From NCBI RefSeq assembly GCF_002282895.1, contig NZ_NRRB01000001.1:248001-312000 (forward strand): a DNA stretch of 64,000 bases. Reading direction: 5' to 3'. Made by a program: the position numbers and the translations under genes. The first letter of the stretch is position 1. The number at the start of each line of letters is the position of its first letter. The DNA comes from Paraferrimonas haliotis (GTDB taxonomy: Bacteria > Pseudomonadota > Gammaproteobacteria > Enterobacterales > Shewanellaceae). A model generated the notes under the pieces. The model saw only the letters and a list, made by a program, of their open reading frames with translations. It ran no database searches and was not told the origin of the DNA. Below are positions 44,777 to 54,023 of the stretch, piece by piece.

Positions 44777-46972
44777 CTATTTAACCAGCTCAAGCTCGTC
44801 AATCAGGTTTTGGGCGTTATCCACCTTATCCATCATCCACAACACATAGCGAATATCGACGTGAATGGCGCGGGTAATTTCTTCATTGAAGTACCAATCT
44901 TTGGTAATGGCTTCGTAGGTGGAGTCGAAGTTAAGACCCACCAACTCACCGTCGCCGTTAAGAATGGGCGAGCCTGAATTGCCGCCGGTGGTATCGACAC
45001 TGCTTAAGAAGTTAACCGGTACCGAATTAAAGGGCGGTTGCTGGCTATCACAGCTTATGAAACGGCATAAAAAGCTTTGTTTTTGCGGGTATAGCTCGCT
45101 GACCATGTGCTCACCATAGTCTTTGGCTTTAATTGCATCCAGTAGCTTTTTAGGCGCGTTAAACGGCTCCACATCGGTGTTTTTAGCAAGGATCCCTTCA
45201 AGCTTGGTAAAGGGCTGTTTATACAGAGCATCCGCCGACATGTAGCCGTCTACCGTGCCGTAGGATATGCGCAAGGTGCGATTGGCGTCTGGATACACAG
45301 GTTTATTGTTTTCTTTGTTGAAGGCGATAATAGCTTGCATGTATGCGGGGCGCGCTTTCGACAATTCGCCCCACACGGTTTTTTCGCGCTTCTCTTGCTC
45401 ATTGGTCACCGGATACAAGGCGACGGCTAAACGAATGAAAGGATCGGCGCTTTGTTGAAACGCTTGTACCGGTTTGTTCATCCAGTCTAAGCGAGTGTTG
45501 CTGTCCGACAGTCTGGTAAGGGTGTACATGGCCTGCAATCGCTCTTCAAGCGGCTTGTCGTCCCCTTCCGCTAGCATGGCGTCGAGCTCGGCTACGCGGT
45601 GCGGTTGGTTCTGATAGGCTTCCAGCTCCATGAGCCACAGGGCTTTGTCCATCGACGCGTCATAACTGGTGTCCAGCCTTTTTAAGCGGGCGACAAACAT
45701 TTTCTCGTCCCGCTGTTGGAAGCCAGGCTCACGCTCGGCATCGGGTTTTTGTTGCTCAATGGCCCAGCGGTATAAATTGGCGGCGGTTTTTAGCATGGCG
45801 CTGTTTTGGGCGTTATCGAAAAACAAGTTGGTTTGCTGGCGTTCGCGTTTGTCGGCCAGCAGCTTTTCTAGTTGAGCCACGTCATCCAGCACCGCAGGCG
45901 CATTGGTTTTGGCCCAGTCGCTAAAGGCTTGCTGCTGTTGCTCTTTGATGCCGACAATGTCAGTGGCCTTAAAGCCGTCCATTAAGCCGTTTAGCTTTTT
46001 CATGCGGTTAGCGGTACTGGCCACTTGGCCGGCGTATTTAATGGCCAGAGCTTCGTTGTCAAAGCTCATGCGATCAATAATGTCTAACTGCTTTTGATAG
46101 TGATTGGCTTGCTGCGGGTATAACCACTCTTTGGCGAACTTAAGCTCACTGGCTCGGCGGTATCGTTGGGTTGCACCTGGGTATCCCGCCACTAAGACGC
46201 CGTCACCGGCTTTCACACCCTTGGCGTTGATTTTAAGAAAGCTTTTTGGGGTGTAGGGGACGTTATCTTCAGCGTACGCTGCAGGCTTGCCATCTTTGCC
46301 CACATAAGCGCGTAGGAAGGTAAAGTCGCCAGCGTGACGCGGGTACTCGTAGTTGTCGATGTCGCCACCAAATGCGCCAACACCCATCGGCGGAGCGTAC
46401 ACTAAGCGTACATCACGAATGATCAGTTGCTTAATTAAGTAGTATTCTAGGCCCGAATGAAAACTGGACACCGCACAGCGGTAGTTTTCGTCGGATTCGC
46501 ATTCCTTAATCAGCGCTTTGCGATTATCTTGAATGGCGTAGTAGCGTTTTAGTGGCTCGCTGGGCAGATTCTCGGTCACTTGTTTGCTAACATCGGTAAC
46601 AGATTCGGTGATGTATAAGCGCTCGCTAGGGCCGGCGTGTACCTCGTCGGCTAAGGTGTTGGCCAAAAAGCCGTCTTGAATGTAATTGTGCTGCTGGCGC
46701 GAGTTGTATTGAATGGCACGGTAAGCGCAATGGTGATTGGTGACAACCAAGCCTTTAGGTGAAACAAAACTGGCGGTACAATAGCCCAAGCCTACAACCG
46801 CATTCATTGGGTACTGACTTAAATCGGCTAAATCATTGGCTGCAATGCGGATGCCGGATTGCTTTAATTGGTCTGCAATTTCAGGCATTTGATGCGGCTG
46901 CCACTGACCTTCGTTGGCGTGGGCCGAGGTTGCGACCAATAACAGTGAAGCGAAACAAAGCGCTTTGCGCAT
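44777..46972 (-). CDS. S46 family dipeptidyl peptidase (DPP7/DPP11 type)
   Basis: A 731-residue exported serine peptidase that removes dipeptides from the N termini of oligopeptides in the periplasm. A signal peptide (1-19, ending AHA) precedes a split chymotrypsin fold with a helical insert (about 250-560). The triad is visible: His at 80-81 ('VVTNHHCAY'), Asp in 'FGGDIDNYEYPRHAGDF' and Ser near 665 ('TTGGNSGSPIL'). In studied members the residue 18 after the catalytic Ser sets specificity: Gly in DPP7 (hydrophobic P1) and Arg in DPP11 (acidic P1). Here that position is Ser ('LNFDSTYEA'). It is divergent from dnaB. Confidence 0.92.
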   Translation of the reverse strand: MRKALCFASLLLVATSAHANEGQWQPHQMPEIADQLKQSGIRIAANDLADLSQYPMNAVVGLGYCTASFVSPKGLVVTNHHCAYRAIQYNSRQQHNYIQDGFLANTLADEVHAGPSERLYITESVTDVSKQVTENLPSEPLKRYYAIQDNRKALIKECESDENYRCAVSSFHSGLEYYLIKQLIIRDVRLVYAPPMGVGAFGGDIDNYEYPRHAGDFTFLRAYVGKDGKPAAYAEDNVPYTPKSFLKINAKGVKAGDGVLVAGYPGATQRYRRASELKFAKEWLYPQQANHYQKQLDIIDRMSFDNEALAIKYAGQVASTANRMKKLNGLMDGFKATDIVGIKEQQQQAFSDWAKTNAPAVLDDVAQLEKLLADKRERQQTNLFFDNAQNSAMLKTAANLYRWAIEQQKPDAEREPGFQQRDEKMFVARLKRLDTSYDASMDKALWLMELEAYQNQPHRVAELDAMLAEGDDKPLEERLQAMYTLTRLSDSNTRLDWMNKPVQAFQQSADPFIRLAVALYPVTNEQEKREKTVWGELSKARPAYMQAIIAFNKENNKPVYPDANRTLRISYGTVDGYMSADALYKQPFTKLEGILAKNTDVEPFNAPKKLLDAIKAKDYGEHMVSELYPQKQSFLCRFISCDSQQPPFNSVPVNFLSSVDTTGGNSGSPILNGDGELVGLNFDSTYEAITKDWYFNEEITRAIHVDIRYVLWMMDKVDNAQNLIDELELVK

Positions 46973-47055
46973 AACGGGTCCTTATCGTTGTCGTTTTTTA
47001 TGGACCGACATTTAACCACATTTTTGCCCCAATTGGGCCAGTAGAAGAGCGTTTC

Positions 47056-48471
47056 ATGACACAGCAAGGTCAATTTAACAAAAATAAGCGCAATCAAAAG
47101 CCAGACGCGCAAGTGGCACAGCTGAAAGTGCCTCCGCACTCGCTAGAAGCAGAGCAGTCGGTATTAGGTGGTTTAATGTTAGATGCAGAGGCTTGGGATA
47201 GAGTCTCGGAGCACATCACCAAAGACGACTTTTACGCCCGTGCTCATCAGCTTATTTTTGAGGCCATGCAAGAGCTTATTGAAGGCGGCCACCCGCTGGA
47301 TATGATCACCGTTTCCGAGCGCTTAGAGCTTCATCAGCAACTGGAAGATGCCGGTGGCTTTGCCTATTTAGGCGAAATTGCCAAGAACACTCCCAGTGCC
47401 AGCAACATTCAATCGTACGCGGAAATTGTTCGTGAACGCGCCGTTGTGCGAGACATGATTCGTGTGGCCAGTGACATTGCCGATGCCGGGTTTAACCCCG
47501 AAGGACGCAACTCTGCTGAGTTATTGGACTTGGCTGAAAGCAAAGTATTTAAGATCGCCGAATCTCGAGGCAAAGATAATGAAGGCCCTGAAGACGTTAA
47601 AAGCATCTTAAATAAAACCGTCGATCGCATTGAAGAGTTGTTTAATAACCCAAATAACGGTGGTGTTACTGGAGTTTCTACCGGCTACGCGGACTTGGAT
47701 AAAATGACTGCAGGTTTGCAAAAATCCGATTTGGTGATTGTTGCTGCGCGTCCGTCCATGGGTAAAACCACCTTTGCCATGAACCTGTGCGAATACGCCG
47801 CAATGAACGAAGACAAGCCGGTGCTTATTTTCAGTCTGGAGATGCCTTCAGAACAAATTATGATGCGGATGTTGGCCTCGGTGGGTCGGGTTAACCAAAC
47901 CAACATACGCACCGGCCAGCTCAATGATGAAGATTGGGCGCGGGTATCGTCAACCATGGGCTTGATGCTAGAAAAAGCCAAAATGCACATCGATGACTCG
48001 TCGGGCCTAACTCCGACCGAAGTGCGCAGCCGCGCTCGACGAGTGGCCCGTGAACACGGCGGCTTGAGCATGATTATGATCGATTACCTGCAATTAATGC
48101 AGGTGCCGGGATTGTCCGATAATCGTACCTTAGAAATTGCCGAAATCTCCCGCTCGCTTAAGGCGCTGGCGAAGGAGTTGCAGGTACCTGTGGTGGCGCT
48201 ATCACAGCTTAACCGTTCTTTGGAGCAGCGAGCTGACAAACGCCCTGTGAACTCAGACTTGCGTGAATCCGGCTCTATTGAGCAAGATGCCGACTTAATC
48301 ATGTTTATTTATCGCGATGAGGTGTATAACGATGACTCACCGGATAAAGGCATGGCAGAAATCATTATTGGCAAGCAGCGTAACGGCCCAATTGGTCGAG
48401 TGCCGTTAACCTTTTTGGGGCATTTTTCTCGCTTTGACAACTACGCGGGTCACCGCGAATTCGACGAATAA
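47056..48471 (+). CDS. dnaB: Replicative DNA helicase DnaB
   Basis: A 471-residue DnaB, the same length as E. coli. The hexamer unwinds DNA at the fork. The N-terminal DnaB domain starts 'LKVPPHSLEAEQSVLGGLML'; the RecA-like core carries Walker A 'ARPSMGKTTFAMNL', Walker B 'MIMIDYLQLM', and 'RESGSIEQDADLI' with 'KQRNGPIGRVPLTFLG'. No intein interrupts the usual insertion sites. It is not coupled to rplI as in many relatives: 12.5 kb of accessory genes lie between. alr follows after 21 bases. Confidence 0.97.
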   Translation: MTQQGQFNKNKRNQKPDAQVAQLKVPPHSLEAEQSVLGGLMLDAEAWDRVSEHITKDDFYARAHQLIFEAMQELIEGGHPLDMITVSERLELHQQLEDAGGFAYLGEIAKNTPSASNIQSYAEIVRERAVVRDMIRVASDIADAGFNPEGRNSAELLDLAESKVFKIAESRGKDNEGPEDVKSILNKTVDRIEELFNNPNNGGVTGVSTGYADLDKMTAGLQKSDLVIVAARPSMGKTTFAMNLCEYAAMNEDKPVLIFSLEMPSEQIMMRMLASVGRVNQTNIRTGQLNDEDWARVSSTMGLMLEKAKMHIDDSSGLTPTEVRSRARRVAREHGGLSMIMIDYLQLMQVPGLSDNRTLEIAEISRSLKALAKELQVPVVALSQLNRSLEQRADKRPVNSDLRESGSIEQDADLIMFIYRDEVYNDDSPDKGMAEIIIGKQRNGPIGRVPLTFLGHFSRFDNYAGHREFDE

Positions 48472-48492
48472 TCTATCTAGAAGAGCAAGCAT

Positions 48493-49569
48493 TTGAAGCC
48501 TTTTCCTCGCGCCGATATTAATCGCCAAGCCTTGTTGCACAATTTGCAACGGCTAAAGGCGTTGGCGCCCTCCAGTAAAATCATGGCGGTGGTCAAAGCC
48601 AACGCCTATGGCCACAATTTAGTTGAAGTATGCCGCTGTTTAAGCATGGCCGACGGCTTTGGTCTGGCGCGTTTAGAAGAGGCGTTAGAGCTTCGAGAAC
48701 ACCAAGTCAGCGCGCGTTTGTTATTGCTTGAAGGCGTATTTCGCAGCAGTGATTACCAAAAGCTGGTGGCGCATAACATTGACACGGTTATTCACGACAT
48801 CAGCCAAGTTGAGATGCTAGAGGCCGCCTCCATTCAACAGGCGGTTAAGGTTTGGCTAAAAATTGATACGGGAATGCACCGTTTAGGCATTCGTCCAGAG
48901 CAGTTTTTAGAGATCTATCAACGGCTAATGGCCAACGATAAAGTGGCTAAACCCATTAATTTAATGAGCCATTTTGCCAGTGCCGACGATCCGTCCAACC
49001 CGTCTTCATTAGCGCAATTAGCCTTATTTGAGCGGTTAACTCACGGGCTACCCGGCGAGCGCACCATTGCCAATTCGGCGGGGGCATTGAGCTTCCCGCA
49101 AGCTCAACAAGACTGGATCCGCACCGGCTTAGCGTTATACGGGGTTAGCCCCAGCGATGATGATTTAGCCGAGCGCTGTGGCCTCAAGCCCGCCATGACC
49201 TTAGTGTCTCGCTTAATCGCGGTTCGCCCCCACAAGCAAGGGGAGGCCGTTGGTTATGGCGGTACGTGGCAAGCGCCCCACGACACAAGGTTAGGCGTTG
49301 TGGCCATTGGTTATGGCGACGGCTATCCAAGAAACGCGCCCATTGGCACCCCTGTGTGGGTCAATGGTCGAGAATGCCCCATTGTTGGACGGGTTTCTAT
49401 GGACATGCTTACCATTGATTTAGGTTTGTCCTGCCAAGATAAAGCCGGCGACGAAGTTATCATGTGGGGAGAGCAGCTGCCGGTGGAGCGTGTTGCCAAG
49501 AAAATCGGCACCATTTCTTATGAGTTAGTCACCAAACTGACACCGCGGGTAGCGGTCACCTTCGCTTAA
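48493..49569 (+). CDS. alr: Alanine racemase, biosynthetic
   Basis: A 358-residue PLP enzyme that interconverts L- and D-alanine for peptidoglycan. The PLP lysine lies in '[12 protein letters not shown]' (near residue 34), the opposing catalytic Tyr in '[10 protein letters not shown]' (near 256), and '[11 protein letters not shown]' with 'KLTPRVAV' complete the C-terminal domain. Length matches E. coli Alr (359). The start is a TTG at 48493 behind AGAAGAGCAAGC; no ATG upstream or close downstream keeps the conserved first strand. The dnaB-alr pair is conserved in E. coli. Confidence 0.95.
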   Translation: MKPFPRADINRQALLHNLQRLKALAPSSKIMAVVKANAYGHNLVEVCRCLSMADGFGLARLEEALELREHQVSARLLLLEGVFRSSDYQKLVAHNIDTVIHDISQVEMLEAASIQQAVKVWLKIDTGMHRLGIRPEQFLEIYQRLMANDKVAKPINLMSHFASADDPSNPSSLAQLALFERLTHGLPGERTIANSAGALSFPQAQQDWIRTGLALYGVSPSDDDLAERCGLKPAMTLVSRLIAVRPHKQGEAVGYGGTWQAPHDTRLGVVAIGYGDGYPRNAPIGTPVWVNGRECPIVGRVSMDMLTIDLGLSCQDKAGDEVIMWGEQLPVERVAKKIGTISYELVTKLTPRVAVTFA

Positions 49570-49621
49570 ACGCATTTTTCCGCTAGATTGACAGCGCTTA
49601 CCAAACGCCAAGCATTAGATG

Positions 49622-49654
49622 GTTATCCTGTTTATTTTAAATAAACAGGATAAC
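49622..49654. repeat. Perfect 15-base inverted repeat in the alr-glycosyltransferase gap
   Basis: GTTATCCTGTTTATT (49622-49636) and its exact complement (49640-49654) flank TTA. It is AT-rich and lacks a T run, so it is a poor intrinsic terminator; it could be an operator or a transcript-end hairpin. The gap from 49570 to 49849 also holds two leader hairpins listed separately; nothing else stands out. Confidence 0.75.
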
Positions 49655-49783
49655 GTACTGGTAAAAAACAACTTATTTGCCTTGATCACTGTTTAATCTC
49701 TACTAAGCTTTCCTTTACCAATTCATTTTAGTTAGTGAAAACAACCGATATTTGGCTCGATTCTAGAGGGAATATCTGGGGAG

Positions 49784-49828
49784 CTGCTGTAAAGCAGAAG
49801 ATAACAAATCCGCCTATCTCAACAGGCG
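49784..49828 (+). promoter_or_regulatory. Two small leader hairpins before the priming transferase gene
   Basis: CTGCT-GTAA-AGCAG (49784-49797) and CGCCT-8 bases-AGGCG (49811-49828) lie 22 to 66 bases before the start codon. The stretch GGGGAGCTGCTGTAAAGC is weakly like the JUMPstart element found before polysaccharide operons, but the ops core GGCGGTAGC is absent, so RfaH control is not supported. Confidence 0.3.
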
Positions 49829-49849
49829 AAAATAAAAAAGGCAGTTTGC

Positions 49850-51247
49850 ATGAATAGAGGTCTTATAAGAGATCACGACCTTGGGTTTGCGCTATTCTTT
49901 CGGTTAGCGGATCTCTTCATCATCATGATCAGTTTATGGTTATGCATCCAGATAGTCAGTGTGAGTTTCGTAAACTTCTACGGTTTTTGTGCGGCCATTG
50001 CTTGCCTGAGTTTCTTAATTTGTGCTGAAAGCGGCGACCTCTATCGCTCGTGGCGCATGAACAACTTTCGCCGCCAAGCCGGTGTGGTCTTAGTCAGTTG
50101 GGTGGTGGCAGCAGCCATTTTGTTAGTGTGCGCTTACTTCACCAAAACCAGTGAGATATATTCTCGGCTGGTGATTGGTAGCTGGTTTCTGTTAGCGCCA
50201 GCACTCATTTTAAGTTGGCGGTTGTTGATCCAAAAAACCAAAGGGCAGATGCGCTCCCACGGTTTTAATAGCCGCCGAGCCGCCATTATTGGGCTTACCG
50301 AAAACGGCATTCGGCTCGGTAAGGAGCTAGAGAAACAAAAAGATTTAGGGATAGTGCTCGACGGCTATTATGACGATCGCAATGACCAACGCGTGTGCAA
50401 CAAAACCGGCATGCATTGCGATGGCTCGGTAGCGCAAGCGTTAGAGCGAGCTAAAAATTCTGATATCGACCAAGTGTACATTGCCATGCCATTGTCGGCG
50501 AAAGATCGCATTGCCTTTTATTTAAAAGAGTTTAGCGATACCACCGCCAACACCTATATTGTGCCGGATTTTTTCACTTACAACCTCATGCACTCTCGCT
50601 GGAATAATGTCGGCGATGTGCAAACCTTCAGTGTTTTTGATACGCCCTTTTACGGCTTGTCTTCGTGGGTAAAACGAGCGGAAGACATTGTGATTTCATG
50701 CCTTGCGTTATTGGTGTTAAGCCCACTGATGTTGCTGGTAGCGATTGGTGTAAAACTGTCGTCGCCGGGAGACATATTGTTTAAGCAAGATCGCTACGGG
50801 CTGGATGGCCGTCGCATAAAAGTGTGGAAATTTCGCTCCATGACCACCAGTGAAAATGGTGATCACGTCACTCAAGCTACGCGCAATGATCCACGTGTCA
50901 CCCGCTTTGGTGCCTTTATCCGTCGCACTTCGTTGGATGAATTACCTCAGTTTTTTAATACCTTGCAAGGTGATATGTCCATTGTTGGTCCACGACCTCA
51001 TGCGGTGGCTCATAATGAACAGTATCGCAGCATTGTCGATCGCTACATGCTGCGCCATAAAGTGAAACCAGGCATTACTGGCCTCGCCCAAATAAACGGT
51101 TTTCGCGGTGAGACCGATACCCTCGACAAAATGGAACGTCGAGTAGAATACGACTTGAAGTACATCAATGATTGGTCGTTATGGATGGACATAAAAATAA
51201 TTGCCATGACCGCAATCAAAGGCTTTACCGGTAATACCGCTTACTAA
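49850..51247 (+). CDS. Undecaprenyl-phosphate sugar phosphotransferase (WcaJ-like polyprenyl glycosylphosphotransferase)
   Basis: A 465-residue membrane enzyme that starts exopolysaccharide repeat units by moving a sugar phosphate, usually glucose-1-P, from UDP-sugar to undecaprenyl phosphate. It has four N-terminal helices (about 12-125), a CoA-binding-like Rossmann domain (about 145-260), another hydrophobic segment ('DIVISCLALLVLSPLMLLVAI', about 283) and the C-terminal catalytic domain with 'KVWKFRSM', 'RRTSLDELPQ', 'SIVGPRPHA' and 'KPGITGLAQINGFRGET'. The glucose assignment is by family resemblance and the adjacent galU, which makes UDP-glucose. No other polysaccharide genes are in the window. 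Confidence 0.9.
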   Translation: MNRGLIRDHDLGFALFFRLADLFIIMISLWLCIQIVSVSFVNFYGFCAAIACLSFLICAESGDLYRSWRMNNFRRQAGVVLVSWVVAAAILLVCAYFTKTSEIYSRLVIGSWFLLAPALILSWRLLIQKTKGQMRSHGFNSRRAAIIGLTENGIRLGKELEKQKDLGIVLDGYYDDRNDQRVCNKTGMHCDGSVAQALERAKNSDIDQVYIAMPLSAKDRIAFYLKEFSDTTANTYIVPDFFTYNLMHSRWNNVGDVQTFSVFDTPFYGLSSWVKRAEDIVISCLALLVLSPLMLLVAIGVKLSSPGDILFKQDRYGLDGRRIKVWKFRSMTTSENGDHVTQATRNDPRVTRFGAFIRRTSLDELPQFFNTLQGDMSIVGPRPHAVAHNEQYRSIVDRYMLRHKVKPGITGLAQINGFRGETDTLDKMERRVEYDLKYINDWSLWMDIKIIAMTAIKGFTGNTAY

Positions 51248-51294
51248 AAGCCGACGGATTAATGGTCGCTTAACTGCGCTAAAGAGATGTGCCT

Positions 51295-52221
51295 ATGAAT
51301 AATACTGTGAAGAAAGTCGTGATCCCTGTCGCCGGCTTAGGAACCCGAATGTTGCCGGCAACCAAAGCCATTCCAAAGGAGATGCTGCCTTTGGTAGATA
51401 AGCCCCTCATTCAGCACATAGTTAATGAATGCGTATGTGCAGGACTTAACGAAATTGTGTTGGTGACCCACGCCTCCAAAAACGCCATAGAAAACCATTT
51501 CGACACCAGCTTCGAGCTGGAAGTGACTTTAGAAAACCGAGTTAAGCGGCAACTGTTAGAAGAAGTGCAAAGCATCTGCCCCAAAGGCGTTACCATTATT
51601 AGCGTGCGTCAAGGTGAGGCGAAGGGGTTAGGGCACGCCATTAACTGTGCTCATGCGGTGATTGGTGACGAGCCGTTTGCTGTGGTATTGCCGGATGTGG
51701 TGCTGGATGAATACAGCTGCCAGCTTGAGCAGGATAACTTAGCGGCCATGGTTGAACGCTTTGAAACCAGCGGTGTGACGCAAATTATGGTGGAGCCAGT
51801 GGCCGAGGATGACGTGAGTAAATACGGCATCGCCGATTGCAAAGGCACAGAGTTATTCCCTGGCAGCATTGCTCCCATTTATTCCATTATAGAGAAGCCG
51901 GCTAAAGAGGATGCGCCTTCCAATCTAGCCATTGTCGGTCGCTACGTGTTTACCTCTGAAATTTGGCCCTTGTTGGCCAGCACTCCTGCGGGCGTTGGCG
52001 GTGAAATTCAGCTTACCGATGCCATTGCTACCTTGCTGGATCGGCATTCGGTAGAGGCTTATCACATAGAAGGCCACAGTCACGATTGTGGTGATAAACT
52101 TGGTTACTTGAAAGCCAATTTGAGTTACGCCATGCACGATCCCCAGCTAGGTGATGACGTGACTCAATACCTAAAACACCAGCTGACCCTAACGACAGTG
52201 AGCTACCTCAAACGAGCCTGA
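51295..52221 (+). CDS. galU: UTP-glucose-1-phosphate uridylyltransferase GalU
   Basis: A 308-residue nucleotidyltransferase that makes UDP-glucose. '[21 protein letters not shown]' region is the nucleotide-binding loop with catalytic Arg and Lys; '[12 protein letters not shown]' carries the metal-binding Asp; '[20 protein letters not shown]' region and 'GEIQLTDAI' follow. The frame is open to a GTG at 51289, but the ATG at 51295 is correctly spaced from AAAGAG and matches the family start. It follows the priming transferase by 47 bases, a likely two-gene unit. Its last 33 bases overlap the convergent MATE gene. Confidence 0.94.
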   Translation: MNNTVKKVVIPVAGLGTRMLPATKAIPKEMLPLVDKPLIQHIVNECVCAGLNEIVLVTHASKNAIENHFDTSFELEVTLENRVKRQLLEEVQSICPKGVTIISVRQGEAKGLGHAINCAHAVIGDEPFAVVLPDVVLDEYSCQLEQDNLAAMVERFETSGVTQIMVEPVAEDDVSKYGIADCKGTELFPGSIAPIYSIIEKPAKEDAPSNLAIVGRYVFTSEIWPLLASTPAGVGGEIQLTDAIATLLDRHSVEAYHIEGHSHDCGDKLGYLKANLSYAMHDPQLGDDVTQYLKHQLTLTTVSYLKRA

Positions 52222-53550
52222 TGGCTTTGAGCCATAAAGATCGCGGTAGAACATTGGCGCAAGTATCATGATAAGCAATAGGTTGGATAATGGCAGTGCC
52301 AACCACACGCCTAAAATTCCGAAAAGCTTAGGCAGTATCCATAAAAATGGCAATTGCACCAGCATGTTGCTTATGGATACCGCCAGCGCCTTAAGGCCTT
52401 GCTGAGTCGCCATATAATACACCGCCATTAACGCAATCATACCGTCTAGAAACATACCACTGAGGTGAAATAGCAAGCCATCGCTGGCACTGTTAATCAC
52501 CTCGGTTTCGGTATTAAACAGTGATATACCGTATTGGGGCGATAGGTTAAGCAGCCCATACCAAACAAGGCCACTGACTATTACCAGCTTGCTGGCGAGG
52601 GCCACCACCTTGCGCTTGTCGCTTACACGTGCGGCACCATGGAAAAAGCTCACCAACGGTTGCATGCCTTCGCTCAAACCCTGCGCAAAGAGGTAATAGA
52701 GTGTCATTAAATAGCCGACGATGGCGAACGCGGAGACCGCGGTTACCCCACCGTGCTCGATAAACAAGCGATTGTGCAAGGCAATAATGAAGCCGCTGTA
52801 CAGGTGCATAACCAACAGCGAGCTGCCCAGCATTAAGCTTTGTCCCATTAGCTTAACCAGAGCCGATGGACGGGTTCGCATCGGTTTTACCAGTGCAAGT
52901 GCTGAGCGATAATACAAAAGACTGAAAGCGATGACGGCCGTATTGGCCGCAACCGTAGCAAAGGCGGCGCCTTCTAAACCCAACTCAAGTTTGACGATGA
53001 GCAGATAATTCAGAGCAACATTAAACAGAGCACCAAATATCATGATAAGCGTTGCCACATTAGGGCTATCGTCGTTGCGAATCAGCATTGGCAGAGCTAT
53101 GGAGGCCATGGGCGCGATGGCAGCGATTGCAAAAATGTTGATGTACTGCAACGCCAGGGCCGTGGTGGCGCTATCGGCTCCTTGTGCGGTGATAATGAAT
53201 TCCGCCCCCCAATACACGGCGATAGCACCGAGCAGTGCCAGTAATAATGTGAGTACTAATGTGGCGTACAGCGCATGGCCAGCTGCTTGCAGTTGCTGTT
53301 TACCGCGGGCAATGGATATGAGCGAGCCACTGCCCATGCCGAGCATTAACCCCAAGCCAAAGAATACGCTTAAGACAGGGTAGGCAAAATTGACCGCTGC
53401 CAAGGCTTGGTGGCCCACATATTGGCCAAGGAAGATGCCATCGGTAATGATGTAAATACCACTGACCAGCATAGCGGTAATTGCAGGAATCGCGTTGCGC
53501 CAAAATTGAGATGCAATGGAAGGAGAAGTAGCGAGCGTCATATCGGTCAT
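52189..53550 (-). CDS. MATE family efflux transporter (second in window)
   Basis: A 453-residue membrane protein with about twelve hydrophobic segments in two halves. It opens with '[28 protein letters not shown]', the typical MATE first helix pair, and has '[15 protein letters not shown]' and, in the second half, '[20 protein letters not shown]', which matches the conserved loop of MepA-like members. It is unlike the DinF-like protein at 1078-2445. Substrate unknown. Its 3' end runs 33 bases into galU on the opposite strand, so the two messages share a complementary end. Confidence 0.85.
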   Translation of the reverse strand: MTDMTLATSPSIASQFWRNAIPAITAMLVSGIYIITDGIFLGQYVGHQALAAVNFAYPVLSVFFGLGLMLGMGSGSLISIARGKQQLQAAGHALYATLVLTLLLALLGAIAVYWGAEFIITAQGADSATTALALQYINIFAIAAIAPMASIALPMLIRNDDSPNVATLIMIFGALFNVALNYLLIVKLELGLEGAAFATVAANTAVIAFSLLYYRSALALVKPMRTRPSALVKLMGQSLMLGSSLLVMHLYSGFIIALHNRLFIEHGGVTAVSAFAIVGYLMTLYYLFAQGLSEGMQPLVSFFHGAARVSDKRKVVALASKLVIVSGLVWYGLLNLSPQYGISLFNTETEVINSASDGLLFHLSGMFLDGMIALMAVYYMATQQGLKALAVSISNMLVQLPFLWILPKLFGILGVWLALPLSNLLLIMILAPMFYRDLYGSKPSGSFEVAHCR

Positions 53551-53744
53551 CCGTTTGCGAGCGGTTGTGGAAAGAGTGGGACTATTATCCTCTAAAATTG
53601 AAATGGATAAAGTTAGTATGTATCTGCTAATTAGATACTATGCGCTAACGCCTCAATTCCTTGCATCAGACTGCAATTGCTTGGGTGCGTTCGTTACAAT
53701 GACACTCAGAAACGGCCTTTATTAACGACATCAGGAACACCGCC

Positions 53745-54023
53745 ATGGCAACAACAGCCCACGCCTTACACATCTTAGTGAAACACAAAGATCAGGCGCT
53801 CGATGTGCTTAAGCAGCTCGAAAAAGGCGCTAAATTTCAAGCGCTTGCTAAAAAGTATTCCAAGTGTCCATCGGCTAAAAAAGGGGGCGACTTGGGCGAG
53901 TTTCGCAAAGGGCAAATGGTGCCTCAGTTCGATAAAGCCTGTTTCCAAGGGGAGTTGATAACCCCGCAACTGGTAAAGACGCGCTTTGGTTGGCACGTTG
54001 TTAAAGTGCTTTATCGAACCTAA
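53745..54023 (+). CDS. ppiC: Parvulin-type peptidyl-prolyl isomerase PpiC
   Basis: A 92-residue single-domain parvulin that speeds cis-trans isomerisation of prolyl bonds in the cytoplasm. '[14 protein letters not shown]', '[23 protein letters not shown]' region, '[12 protein letters not shown]' and the closing '[10 protein letters not shown]' are the parvulin motifs, with both active-site His and the Cys/Asp pair present. Length equals E. coli PpiC (93). No signal peptide. Its last four bases overlap the stop of the convergent barrel gene. Confidence 0.93.
   Translation: MATTAHALHILVKHKDQALDVLKQLEKGAKFQALAKKYSKCPSAKKGGDLGEFRKGQMVPQFDKACFQGELITPQLVKTRFGWHVVKVLYRT

Noticed and set aside
34664-46972. 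Genomic island or prophage between rplI and dnaB
   Set aside because: No integrase, phage structural gene, direct repeat or tRNA edge was seen; the block is better described as accessory genes of unknown origin.
49770-49830. JUMPstart/ops element before the priming transferase gene
   Set aside because: Only a loose likeness to the JUMPstart flank is present; the ops core GGCGGTAGC is absent.
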